Shown here in pieces: positions 27,601 to 34,904 of a stretch of 42,498 nucleotides of DNA. The notes beneath the pieces were generated by a model, which was not told where the DNA came from, ran no database searches, and saw only the letters and a program-made list of their open reading frames with translations. Source of the stretch: Candidatus Anaerobiospirillum pullicola (GTDB lineage Bacteria > Pseudomonadota > Gammaproteobacteria > Enterobacterales > Succinivibrionaceae); contig JAHLFE010000149.1 of NCBI GenBank assembly GCA_018884035.1, positions 1 to 42,498 on the forward strand. The letters are read 5' to 3'. A program made the translations under genes and the position numbers. Position 1 is the first letter of the stretch. Each line of letters begins with the position of its first letter.

Positions 27601-27811
27601 CCACCGGTTGACGCCTAAAGGAGGATAGACCGACGGCATAAAAGCCCGCACTGCGGGGGTCAGTGACGCGATTGATATGAAAGCTACGCTCGGCACTAAA
27701 GGCCTGCAGCCATGGCATGAGCGCAGGTGATGGGCAGAGGACAATTTCACGAACAGCGTGAGCCTTAAAAAGAGCTACGGTTTGGAGAAGTTGTAGTTGC
27801 TGAGAAAACAC
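24683..27811 (-). CDS. MenD-like ThDP-fold protein lacking the catalytic glutamate, large insertions
   Basis: 1042 residues, GTG start at 27811 with GAGG five bases upstream. It aligns with the genuine MenD at 36020 from residue 1 without gaps for about 120 residues. LCPGSR becomes LCPSPA. TDERSAGFFALG becomes TDPRSAGFYAVG, so the ThDP-activating Glu52 (Glu55 of E. coli MenD) is Pro52. Later VPLVVISADRPE is LPLVVLSVTVSE. Near the C-terminus GDLSFYYDFNGLW is SDVSFFADMNALW and LNNSGGEI is LNNHGGEL, while CNRGINGIEG is replaced by LPVQDNMAG. Three low-complexity insertions (about 165-215, 295-345 and 530-610; Ala/Thr-, Ala/Asp- and Lys/Ser-rich) explain the extra 420 residues. SEPHCHC synthase activity is very unlikely. 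The intact frame and good start argue that the protein is made and kept for another role. Confidence 0.75.
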   Translation of the reverse strand: MFSQQLQLLQTVALFKAHAVREIVLCPSPALMPWLQAFSAERSFHINRVTDPRSAGFYAVGLSSFRRQPVAVIVSTAQELWQLQPAVLAAHEQHLPLVVLSVTVSEHLSKVSSLTDSMGLTANVFGSLVKEQVALCVLSAAMEPSQVLPPVAPAPRQRFGQSCSAVAALMAAEPEMEPAVNAVTAANASTAASAASAASAASAASAAPAGAGADLLSAEGREDNLRLNSALLALMQPECGPVHISVMQSASLTLGAEVTLPEVRVIKRLQPPTLWRTQGLESCTMVWAASALEAAPEAAAVVTADTATATATADNADNATATANKGAAEEKQETKDTAAPATTIKSQNVAPVQGELVLKTTNTATALWELFHNQSRVLLILGQDQQAQWQQLPVQTWQLLLQHAVVVADNISNVSSGVLGAKEWPLCCKLHTVTQVEALLQQQGLQALEFPPALDAKSSEVRDLLKHTPLPLHLTVSKTTPSLELSHWQRVQRTADDYYIALQIANVQRERKQPIDVFYAGLLEEQWLPKPKTTAKTKAKDKAPVPAESPDDAVSASDSASESTERESPALQDESATKAPQRNAEPAFSRSDAGVAQTAPKTEAQITAEDNARAMYVWRSFLTENRSALQHSKLSQSNTAGTYGAAHVAGMTGTETRRQRQRQQSEVATTMRVPRPEGLARPDVVVTIGGNSLSPRLTHFIKTQRITHYHVSPTGEVADFFGTLSTVIAMEGIDFLSLIARVLPQRFVPLVATEISTEPDEGYALLQAQGFALPLESEGDLSMQPVPPIETLATPEQVDAVQFSLSLQRAVLRLERERESFPVAKWPYSQMQALGWCLEMVPDKSVVHFASHSLLRYSQMLPRRSQVRYQALPVQDNMAGALSCALGFASLSRRLNFIIVSDVSFFADMNALWQQVGANVRILLLNNHGGELAEHDAARAAALIAAEPTGETLCGGCEHTDIRQRLQSLAGTHYNRAHNWATAQGFQYLQAQDSDELKRALRRLCNTERPARDSKKPMLLEVLTTAAADFAALQLLSAHGYV

Positions 27812-27865
27812 TCACACCTCGGAAACGGTGGGGAAAACAGTGCTCTGACGTAGGGAGGACACGAC

Positions 27866-27962
27866 TTACTTCATAGATGGCGGCATTTAAGGCAAGGATA
27901 CGTGCCCAACCTTAAGATAGGCGCAGCGCGCCTGCACCTTTCATCTCGAGAAGGGGGCGTTA
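27866..27962 (-). repeat. Intergenic repeat IR3, copy e (diverged)
   Basis: On the minus strand it reads CTTCTCGAGATGAAAGGTGCAGG, GCGC..GCGCCTATCTTAAGG and ends TTAAATGCCGCCAT, resembling copy a (ATAAATGCAGTCAT). It lies 55 bases upstream of the MenD-like start, which makes it part of that gene's leader. Confidence 0.55.
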
Positions 27963-28009
27963 GCAGTACTTAACCTTGAAGCTATCACTTATGAGCTCAC
28001 TCATCCATA

Positions 28010-28215
28010 AGAGCGGTACACCTTACTTTTCACAAACCGCTAAAATACGGCCTTTAACACAGATTTGCTGACCTTACTGAGAGCCCTTAAGAGTAAGGTG
28101 GTCACCGCAAAACTTAACGCCCCACCTCTACAGAGGAGCTGCTGCTGATGCTAAGCCAGCGCTCATATCGAGGTGTAAAGCAAAAACGGCTTATTTATCA
28201 GGAAAAGAACATACA
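28010..28215 (+). repeat. Intergenic repeat IR2, copy c
   Basis: ACCGCTAAAATACGGCCTTTAAC, AAGAGTAAGGTGGTCACC, GAGGTGTAAAGCAAAAACGG and CTTATTTATCAGGAAAA occur in the order seen in copies a and b. With copy b it flanks the MenD-like gene in direct orientation. Confidence 0.65.
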
Positions 28216-28239
28216 AACCACTATCCCCACTATGAGGAT

Positions 28240-28397
28240 GTTTTTCCATGGGTGAGCAAAGCTACTTGCCATTAACCTATCTTAGAGGTATGTCGCGGTA
28301 GCGACGCTTGATGCTCCATATTAGGTTCTGCATCACGGGTCTTACTACCACCTAAAAGACCGATTTTAAGCCAATAACCTAGGGGAAAACACTCTCC
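28240..28397 (+). repeat. Intergenic repeat IR1, copy b
   Basis: CATGGGTGAGCAAAGCTACTTGCC, TTAACCTATCTTAGAGGTATG, TCGCGGTAGCGACGCTTGATG and AAAGACCGATTTTAAGCC match copy a at 13677 throughout. CGCGGTAGCG and the neighbouring CGACGC can fold back on themselves. It ends GGGGAAAACACTCTCC, the sequence shared exactly with copy c. Confidence 0.82.
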
Positions 28398-28438
28398 CCA
28401 CTATCCGTGCTGAGCGTGACCGCCCCCTAAAAACAGCA

Positions 28439-28457
28439 ACGGCCCCAAAGGGGCCGT
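28439..28457 (-). terminator. Rho-independent-like terminator after the second isochorismate synthase gene
   Basis: ACGGCCCC-AAA-GGGGCCGT is a perfect 8-base-pair hairpin 47 bases past the stop codon at 28504. On the minus strand it is followed by TGCTGTTTTTAG, a short T-run. It should stop transcription before the MenD-like gene, which would then need its own promoter in 27812-28430. Confidence 0.78.
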
Positions 28458-28503
28458 GTGCTAAAGGAGCTAATGAAACTGCCGCCAGCTGCGCCTTTAT
28501 CCT

Positions 28504-29865
28504 TTATTGGCCAGCAAAAGCTGCAAAGCTGCTGTGAGGGGTGGACTCCTCTGGCTCTGGCGACTTGAAAAGGAAGCGCGACATGCACTCCATCTTGTTG
28601 CAAGTCTCCTCAAACTCGTCCATCGCATCCGACTCCGGCATAATGCCACCACCGGCGTATAAGGACACCTGCATGGCCTTTGAATACAGCGAGCTGCCCA
28701 CCAGCGACTCATGCGATGGCAATAACTGCATGCAGCGCAGGTTGGCGTAAATGTGCGAAGTACGCGTTGGCTGCCATGGGCCTAACAGCCCAGAGTAGTA
28801 GCTGCGATCGTCGTACTCCGTGGTGGTAATAAACTCACGGGCCTCACGACGTGGCAAACCGCACACCGCTGGGTTTGGATGTAAGGCATCACAGAGCACG
28901 CCTAAGCTTGTACCCACTGGTAAGGAGAAGAGGAAATCGGTCTTTAAGTGCACCAGCTCTCCAGCCTGAGAGGTAAACGGTGCACTGCAAGTGAACTTAG
29001 CGTTAAGACGAGCCAGCGTAGCCGTGATGTAGTCCGTGACAATTTGCTGCTCTTCTTTGTTTTTATCCGACCAGTAGAAAGTGGACAGATCCTGCACCAC
29101 ATCGCCTTTAACGATGCTGGCTGGCAGATCGAGGATTGACATGGTACCAGCCATGGACATGGTGTTGTAGCGGCCTGGCTCACCACGTACTAAAAGCTCT
29201 GGAGTGGCGCCTAACCACAGGCCCGAGATTGGGGTGTACACCATGGACACCAGCATGTTTGGGTAGGCTTCGCAGGCACGGGCAAAGATCTGTACAGGGT
29301 GAACTTCATAGGCCCGCACGTTATAGAGGCGGGATAAGACCAGTTTACGGAAGTCGCCGTTCTTCACACGATAGTGGAAGTTGCTAAAGCAGTAGCGATA
29401 ACGCTTTAAGGCACTCTGCTTGTCTGCAAAATCGCTCGACAAGAATACTGGCAGGTCCTTATGATCTTGGATGTGCTGGAGAGGAACAGCATCTAACTGA
29501 TCGATCCATGGGCGATCGGCACGCACTCCCTTAAAGGCAGTACGAGCGATAGAGTAGGTGTCAGAGTACACCTCCTCTGGGGCGATCAAGAGGGCTGGGT
29601 GGTCATCAGTGATGGCGAAAGGAGCGAAGAGGAAGCCGTTTTGTGGAGAAACGTCGAGGGAGATGAGAGAGGAGTAAGTTTGCACCTGCGAACGTTGGAT
29701 GACCAGAAAAGGCTCGTTCTGTAAAGGCAGACGATACAGGGCAAACGAAACCTCATCTCGCTGGAGGTTACGTAGGTAGATGTTTAAGTAATCGATGAGC
29801 CTAACTTCGATTTCATTCCACGTATCAATAGGCTTTGTCCAAGGCGACAGTTCATCTACGCTCAT
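28504..29865 (-). CDS. Second isochorismate synthase (MenF/EntC family)
   Basis: 453 residues; ATG at 29865 with GAGGAG six bases upstream. It converts chorismate to isochorismate. The C-terminal chorismate-binding domain is intact: KLVLSR with Lys174 (general base, Lys190 in E. coli MenF), GATPELL with Glu223 (general acid, Glu240), MSMAGTM, LHPNPAVCGLP, DRSYYSGLLG, and the magnesium-binding GGGIMPESDAMDEFEETCNK. The N-terminal 150 residues are the variable domain. It is only moderately similar to the MenF at 38194, so the duplication is old or the genes came separately. It could supply isochorismate for menaquinone or for another product such as a siderophore, but no siderophore genes are nearby. 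A strong hairpin terminator follows it. I leave the symbol blank because two candidates exist. Confidence 0.85.
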   Translation of the reverse strand: MSVDELSPWTKPIDTWNEIEVRLIDYLNIYLRNLQRDEVSFALYRLPLQNEPFLVIQRSQVQTYSSLISLDVSPQNGFLFAPFAITDDHPALLIAPEEVYSDTYSIARTAFKGVRADRPWIDQLDAVPLQHIQDHKDLPVFLSSDFADKQSALKRYRYCFSNFHYRVKNGDFRKLVLSRLYNVRAYEVHPVQIFARACEAYPNMLVSMVYTPISGLWLGATPELLVRGEPGRYNTMSMAGTMSILDLPASIVKGDVVQDLSTFYWSDKNKEEQQIVTDYITATLARLNAKFTCSAPFTSQAGELVHLKTDFLFSLPVGTSLGVLCDALHPNPAVCGLPRREAREFITTTEYDDRSYYSGLLGPWQPTRTSHIYANLRCMQLLPSHESLVGSSLYSKAMQVSLYAGGGIMPESDAMDEFEETCNKMECMSRFLFKSPEPEESTPHSSFAAFAGQ

Positions 29866-31428
29866 GCAAGGCTCCTCTCAGCAAATATTGGTACAGCAAC
29901 CGTCTGTCATGAGGCTGCACTGCACAATAACGGGCTATACCGCAATGTGACATCTCAAGCCCAACGGCACTTGCAGGTGCATTTTATCGTACCGTTAGCG
30001 CTGTAGATGATGGTGTAACACCAGCATGGTGTGGTGTCCTATATCAGCTTTTGCGGCAAGATCACCATCCAATGACGATGAAAAATCCCCATAGAGACCA
30101 GGTTCACCACAATAACAGCGACAGCTCAGCAAAAGTTAGGCTAGAGTGGCTCAGAGCACCAACGGGAGCCTCATAATTGACAGGTCTAAAGTTGTTGCTG
30201 TTTTCGCTCTGCGACGCTTTAAGAGCAGTTCGTAAGAGCAGCACGCTCCGCGCTATGAGCTTTATTAGCTCATACAAGGCTATTCTAGCGAAAAAGGCTA
30301 GGTATCGCGCTGCATTACTGTGATGTTGCGCCGCAATTTCACAAGAAAAACAGCTTACTTGCCCTTGTTAGAGCGGCGAGCACAGAGAAAAAGAGCCCCA
30401 TACGCCTGCCGGGCCTACCGCATAAAAGGGCAGTCCCTCAACCCTGTATCACTGGGTATCTCTGCGACCGCAAAAACGTACTCTGCAAGCACAAGAAAAC
30501 GAGCCTTGTGGCGTCATCATGCTAGGTGTACCAGTGCACACCTATGTATTCTTAACATTGTGACACATTTCAGGGGAGCTGTAATAGCACGGGCTTAGGT
30601 TTTTATGTGGCCTTAGGTGCTTAAACGGTAGTAACAGCCACAATATGTTGTAGCATGCATTTTCCTCAAAGCACTTTCTATGTGGCGCATACAACTATGG
30701 GGAACTTTTAGAGAGGCGGAAGCCTCTTGTGTACGTGCACGCATGCGCTTAGATACCACACGCTAACTCAGCAAAAAATGGGGAACAATTAAGTAACAGG
30801 CAACTACCTCTATGAGTTGTCATATGAGTTGACATTCTCCCCGCTCTGCCGAGCTGGGCCTCCTTCCTCATCATAGCCCGTAAAAACAGGCTATACCACG
30901 TGTGCAGAGCACGCCCGAGAAAGGATGGCGACAGCAAAAGCACAAGCTATCACTGCGGCGGATTCTGCTCAGAAGAGAACTTACAGTGAGTGCTGCTCAT
31001 TGCTGAAATTAGCTGGAGCTCTGGCAGGAAGAGTAAGAGCGGAGCGGCAATAGCAGCAAAAGAACCTGACCAGTGCGGTAGACTACCACTTAAAGTAGAT
31101 TAGAGTAGAGGTAGTTGGATGCTCATCACCACCACAGTCATCGTTGGCCGTGATAAGAGCTGAAGTGGTTGTGGTATTGGTAGTGGAGGTAGTGGTGGTA
31201 GTGGTTGTGATGGTATTTGCCGAGGAATCGCTTGCGTTAGCCATACCTAAGAACCTAAAAGTAAAACCAAGAAAGAATAGCCCATCATACGCCGAGAACC
31301 ATAGGCGTTAAGTTCAGCAAAAACGCTTAAATATCAGCATCAGCGCCACTTAAAGTGGCTTTTGGACCGGTCGATTGGCATTTTAGCCTTAAAACCGGCT
31401 CAAAGAGACACAATTGGCACCTATGATG

Positions 31429-31448
31429 AATCCCTTATATAAGGGATT
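31429..31448. promoter_or_regulatory. Perfect 20-bp palindrome
   Basis: AATCCCTTATATAAGGGATT is its own reverse complement. It could be an operator for a dimeric regulator or a cruciform. It lies in the gene-free region about 480 bases beyond the menE stop and about 1.56 kb upstream of the second isochorismate synthase start. Confidence 0.5.
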
Positions 31449-31473
31449 ATTGGATGAACCGTCGAGTCTAGGT

Positions 31474-31490
31474 GTTTCCAGTCTGGAAAC
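31474..31490. terminator. Hairpin GTTTCCA-GTC-TGGAAAC
   Basis: A perfect 7-base-pair stem with a 3-base loop, 25 bases after the 20-base palindrome. There is no clear T-run on either side, so its role as a terminator is uncertain. A second hairpin, AAGTGGC-TTGTAAAC-GCCACTT, follows at 31507-31528. Confidence 0.35.
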
Positions 31491-31847
31491 ATCTTCCTGC
31501 GCGATTAAGTGGCTTGTAAACGCCACTTTCTCACACCCAAGCGAACCACTAACTTAACGCCCATGGCCGAGAACAGGCTCTGCGAGCGCGGTAGGTAAAG
31601 CGGAGCGGGCTGTAAGCGCTCACCTACTGGTAAGTGGCTGGCCCCTACTCTCTACCATTCCGACCACGTGCTCCCTCTTATCTAATGATAGCGACCAGCG
31701 ACCACAGTGGTGTAGCTTAGCGCTTACAGCGCCCGCCCCACCTTTGTGGAGGCTACCTTTCATCTTTGAGCGGTACAACGCAGCAGACAGATCTTTTAGA
31801 TGGCAATCAAAACCAGAGGAAAAGCAAATCTCAAAGGAGGCAACAGC

Positions 31848-31935
31848 CTACAATCAGGTGTTTTACCCTGAGAGTAGTTGTTTGCCAAGGCGCAAACCTA
31901 AAGATAAGGCGCCGTCAGATGCTGTTTACCTACCT
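31848..31935 (+). repeat. Intergenic repeat IR4, copy b
   Basis: CCTACAATCAGGTGTTTTACCC, TGAGAGTAGTTGTTTGCCAAGG and a final GTTTACCTACC match the segment at 6415-6510. It ends within two bases of the menE stop codon, so it sits in the 3' untranslated part of the menE transcript. Confidence 0.7.
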
Positions 31936-33154
31936 ACAGCTCCGCTGTAGCCTGCGCTGCTAAGAGCTTTGCTTGTGCCCGATCAGGCTTATTCGTCCCT
32001 GTACGTGGTAAGGCCTCTACAAGCAGAAAACGCTTTGGTTGCTCGTAACGTGGCAGGCGGTGTAAGGCGTCTTTAATGAGGGCGCGCACGGCGTCAAGCT
32101 GATCTTCTGCCAACTCTCCCTCAGTGATATCAATATGCAGCGAAGCTCTGGTCACTAAGAGCACTACGATCTGACCAAACTTAGGGTGGGGCTTGGAGCT
32201 AATCTGAAAGTCCCACTTAAGCTGCAGTGCCTTGATCTTGGCTTCGAGCTCCTCAATTTGCAGCTTAACGCCACCGGAGTTAATGACATTGTCCTTACGG
32301 CCCTTAATGCGAAACTGACCCTTTTCATTAAAGACCACAATGTCATTGGTAACCAAACGCTCCGCTGCGACCAAAGGGGCGTCAATGACTAAGGTGTCAT
32401 CTGCTGACAGCTCTAAGTGCACATGGGCAAAAGGCTGGTAGTACTCTGAGGCCTCAGGGCCATTAACGCGGCGCAAGGCAATGTGCGAGAGAGTCTCGGT
32501 CATACCGTAGGTGCTCCACACGTAATGAGGAAAAGTACTCAGCTCCTGCTCTAAGGCCTCATCAATGGCACCACCGCCAATAATGAGCTGCTCAATGTCA
32601 CGCAGCGCTTGTCGCTGCTTCTCATCTTGCAATGAGTTGTAAACCTGCAAAGGAATCATGGCCGCAAACTTTAGAGGCTGCGGTAAATTAGGGTACTCCT
32701 GCCCCTGCCCCTGCACTGGCGCTAAAGGCTGGCCACAAGGGGCCACTGGGTAGAGATCAAGACCGCCTACTAAGGCACGCACGACCACCATCTTACCGGC
32801 GATATACTCAAGCGGCATGCACAGCAGAGCGCTATCGCCCCGCTTTAAGTGCAGAAACTCTAAAGTGAGCTGAGCACTGTGCATCATGTGCTCTTTGCTT
32901 ACCTGCATGCGCTTGGGAACACCGGTAGAGCCAGAGGTCTTAACCTCTAAAGTAGGGCTGGGCGCAAACCAGTCACGTAAGAACGCTGTAAGCTCCAACT
33001 TAAAGCTAAGCTGCTTCGACGCTGCGCTTTCAGGCGTGGCTGCCGCTAACTGTTGCTCCAGCTCACTTTGCAGCTGCGGTAGCTCTGCATGATGATAAAC
33101 CCGCCCCTCAAGGCAAATCGTCTGCGCCTGCCGCTCTAAGATAAAGTCCACCAT
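31934..33154 (-). CDS. menE: o-Succinylbenzoate-CoA ligase MenE
   Basis: 406 residues. It activates o-succinylbenzoate with ATP and CoA in menaquinone synthesis. The ANL hallmarks are complete: P-loop KTSGSTGVPK (residues 72-81), STYGMTET, the hinge region FRIKGRKDNVINSGG, VKLQIEELE, and the C-terminal lysine motif LPRTGTNKPDRAQ. It is shorter than E. coli MenE (451) because the N-terminal part is reduced, as in several anaerobes. The ATG at 33154 follows a run of GTAG units (33157-33172) that supplies an AGG-type ribosome-binding site. It is the last gene of the men cluster, 142 bases after menC. Confidence 0.92.
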   Translation of the reverse strand: MVDFILERQAQTICLEGRVYHHAELPQLQSELEQQLAAATPESAASKQLSFKLELTAFLRDWFAPSPTLEVKTSGSTGVPKRMQVSKEHMMHSAQLTLEFLHLKRGDSALLCMPLEYIAGKMVVVRALVGGLDLYPVAPCGQPLAPVQGQGQEYPNLPQPLKFAAMIPLQVYNSLQDEKQRQALRDIEQLIIGGGAIDEALEQELSTFPHYVWSTYGMTETLSHIALRRVNGPEASEYYQPFAHVHLELSADDTLVIDAPLVAAERLVTNDIVVFNEKGQFRIKGRKDNVINSGGVKLQIEELEAKIKALQLKWDFQISSKPHPKFGQIVVLLVTRASLHIDITEGELAEDQLDAVRALIKDALHRLPRYEQPKRFLLVEALPRTGTNKPDRAQAKLLAAQATAEL

Positions 33155-33156
33155 GC

Positions 33157-33172
33157 CTACCTACCTACCTAC
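33157..33172. repeat. (CTAC)4 tract at the ribosome-binding site of menE
   Basis: Four perfect CTAC units, reading GTAG on the menE transcript, start three bases upstream of the start codon; two further units lie about 15 bases beyond. Each unit carries AGG, so a change in copy number would alter the Shine-Dalgarno region. Confidence 0.85.
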
Positions 33173-33296
33173 CTCTTTCCCTACCTACCTTCTACAAACC
33201 AACCTACTGTCCCCTACCCCAAGGGCTAACCCTACGTCATTGCAGCATACAAACTTCATGAGAGGAACTAACACTTTGGGGGCAGGACTGCCTCCG

Positions 33297-34466
33297 CTAA
33301 ATGTCCCAACTGCCAACCAGTGTCGCCTCACTTGCGAGAAACTTACGGACATAGTCGTCGTAAGCGCCCACCGCTGCTAAATCGCAGTGCAGCTTTGCAT
33401 GCTGAATAGAGAGTGGACTTAAGACATTATTGGTATAAAGCAGCCCCGTGCCTAAGCCCTGCGGCATGGTCACGTTTTGCAGCGCACACCACTGAGCAAT
33501 AGCATTAAGGCCAATATTGGACTCTAAGGCCGAGGTTACCCAGTAGCCAATACCACGCTCTTTTGCCAGATTAATCCACTCCTCACAGCCGCTTAAGCCA
33601 CCATGCAAGCTTGGCTTTAAGATGAGGTACTGAGGTTTAATGGTGTCAAGGAGATCGATCTTTTGTTGCTGCTCGTTTACCCCAATGAGCTCCTCATCGA
33701 GGCCAATAGCAATAGGACTCTCGGCACAAAGCTTAGCCATGAGCTCCCACTGCCCCGCCTTTACTGGCTGCTCAATGGAGTGCAGCTGAAAAGCACTGAG
33801 AGCTTTAAGTTTGTCTCCTACGGTGGCGGCACTAAAAGCACCATTAGCATCCACGCGCAGCTCCAATTGCTCAGGGCTAAAGCGCGAGCGTAATTGCTCT
33901 AAGAGCTGCAGCTCTTGGGCAAAATCGATAGCGCCAATCTTCAGCTTAATGCAGCGATAGCCCTCAGCAAGCTTAGAGACGATACGCTGCGCCATAACCT
34001 CAAAGCTGCCCATCCAGATGAGGCCATTGATAGGCAAGTCGAGGCTACCATGAGTAAAGGCGCTAGGGAAAAGCACTGCGGCGCCCGCATCTTGAGATGC
34101 TGCTACTGACGCCTGCTGCTGTGTATAAGACTGCAGGAGGCACTCAAAACCAAAGCGCAGCGCAGAGTAAGGACGCCATGAATCCACCGCTGGGCTCTGT
34201 CCCTGCCGCAGCGCAGCACACAGCGCTTGCAGGTGCTCACACAATAGCGCCTCATAGCCACGCAGGCGGCTGTCTTCAGTAGCTCCTTGGCTTAAGAAAT
34301 CAGCACTCAAGTCAGGCAAAGGGGCACACTCACCTAAAGCGAGCTTACCCTCCCAGTGCAGCACCGGATACCACACCGTATGAGTGAGGTAGGTGCCACG
34401 TGAAGTCATAGCTGGTTCTTTAAATTTGAGCTCAAAGCGATAGAGCTCCCCTCGCAGCGCACTCAC
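33297..34466 (-). CDS. menC: o-Succinylbenzoate synthase MenC
   Basis: 389 residues; GTG start at 34466 with GAGG ten bases upstream. It dehydrates SHCHC to o-succinylbenzoate. Enolase-superfamily residues are all present: IKLKIG with the paired lysines (Lys174/Lys176), RVDANGAF (Asp206), SIEQPV (Glu232), IGLDEEL (Asp257) and LILKPSLHGG with the second catalytic lysine (Lys284). VTSALESNIGLNAIAQW near the C-terminus is characteristic of OSBS. An insertion around residues 112-145 (CLLQSYTQQQASVAASQDAG) makes it longer than the usual 320-370. It is separated by 438 bases from menB, which is unusually far for neighbouring genes of one pathway. Confidence 0.92.
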   Translation of the reverse strand: MSALRGELYRFELKFKEPAMTSRGTYLTHTVWYPVLHWEGKLALGECAPLPDLSADFLSQGATEDSRLRGYEALLCEHLQALCAALRQGQSPAVDSWRPYSALRFGFECLLQSYTQQQASVAASQDAGAAVLFPSAFTHGSLDLPINGLIWMGSFEVMAQRIVSKLAEGYRCIKLKIGAIDFAQELQLLEQLRSRFSPEQLELRVDANGAFSAATVGDKLKALSAFQLHSIEQPVKAGQWELMAKLCAESPIAIGLDEELIGVNEQQQKIDLLDTIKPQYLILKPSLHGGLSGCEEWINLAKERGIGYWVTSALESNIGLNAIAQWCALQNVTMPQGLGTGLLYTNNVLSPLSIQHAKLHCDLAAVGAYDDYVRKFLASEATLVGSWDI

Positions 34467-34904
34467 TACTTAAACACCTCTACAACGCAGCACAAAGCCG
34501 CACAGCACACCACAGCACACAATGCCCTGCACGCACGTCAAGCCACGCCACGGCAAAGCGAAGCGAAGCGAAGCATGGCAAGCTCCACCACCTCATGCCT
34601 AAGAAGGACGCACTTGACGCTTGGTGGCAATGGCACCACCGAGGCCCCAAAGCGCAGACGCCATACGCCGCTGCCGTGCCACAACACCACGCAGCTACGA
34701 TGCAACGTCGCCATGTAACTGCCACGGTAACAGCCCTGCACACGGGTGCAAGCCGCCTCCATGATTCAAGTGGCAGGGAGGCCACACCACCACCACTTTA
34801 GAAGCATCACGCATGGTGCGCTTGAAAAACTCTCTGGGAGCTCGGGAACGCGCAGGGGACAGACGACGCCTGCGCATCTGTCTGTCCCCATACTACCGCT
34901 GGGT
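34467..34904. other. Spacer between menB and menC with stem-loop
   Basis: No convincing gene; the minus-strand 101-codon frame is a cysteine/tryptophan-rich chance frame. GGGGACAGA (34855-34863) and TCTGTCCCC (34881-34889) form a perfect 9-base-pair stem 16 bases beyond the menB stop, possibly a terminator or mRNA end, but without an adjacent T-run. Short GCGAA tandem units (three to four) occur at about 34556-34573. Confidence 0.55.

Larger units (their letters stand above)
29866..31933. other. 2.07-kb gene-free region with palindromes and hairpins
   Basis: No convincing gene on either strand; the longest frame (30320-30598, 92 codons) has no recognisable motif. The region has a GTG/GGT-rich stretch (about 31166-31214), an inverted pair GCCACTT-A-AAGTGGC (31345-31359) followed by TTTT, a 20-base palindrome (31429-31448), hairpins at 31474-31490 and 31507-31528, and IR4 copy b at the right end. 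It separates the main men cluster from the second set. Confidence 0.5.

Noticed and set aside
20264..27811. Fusion of unrelated genes or an assembly artefact explaining the very long men paralogs
   Set aside because: Frames are intact, ribosome-binding sites are good, and MenD-like similarity spans both ends of the 1042-residue protein; the extra length is low-complexity insertion.
30320..30598. 92-codon gene
   Set aside because: No recognisable motif, no good ribosome-binding site, and composition like the surrounding non-coding DNA.
34480..34877. Cys/Trp-rich small proteins between menB and menC
   Set aside because: Overlapping frames on both strands with biased, implausible composition and no conserved pattern.
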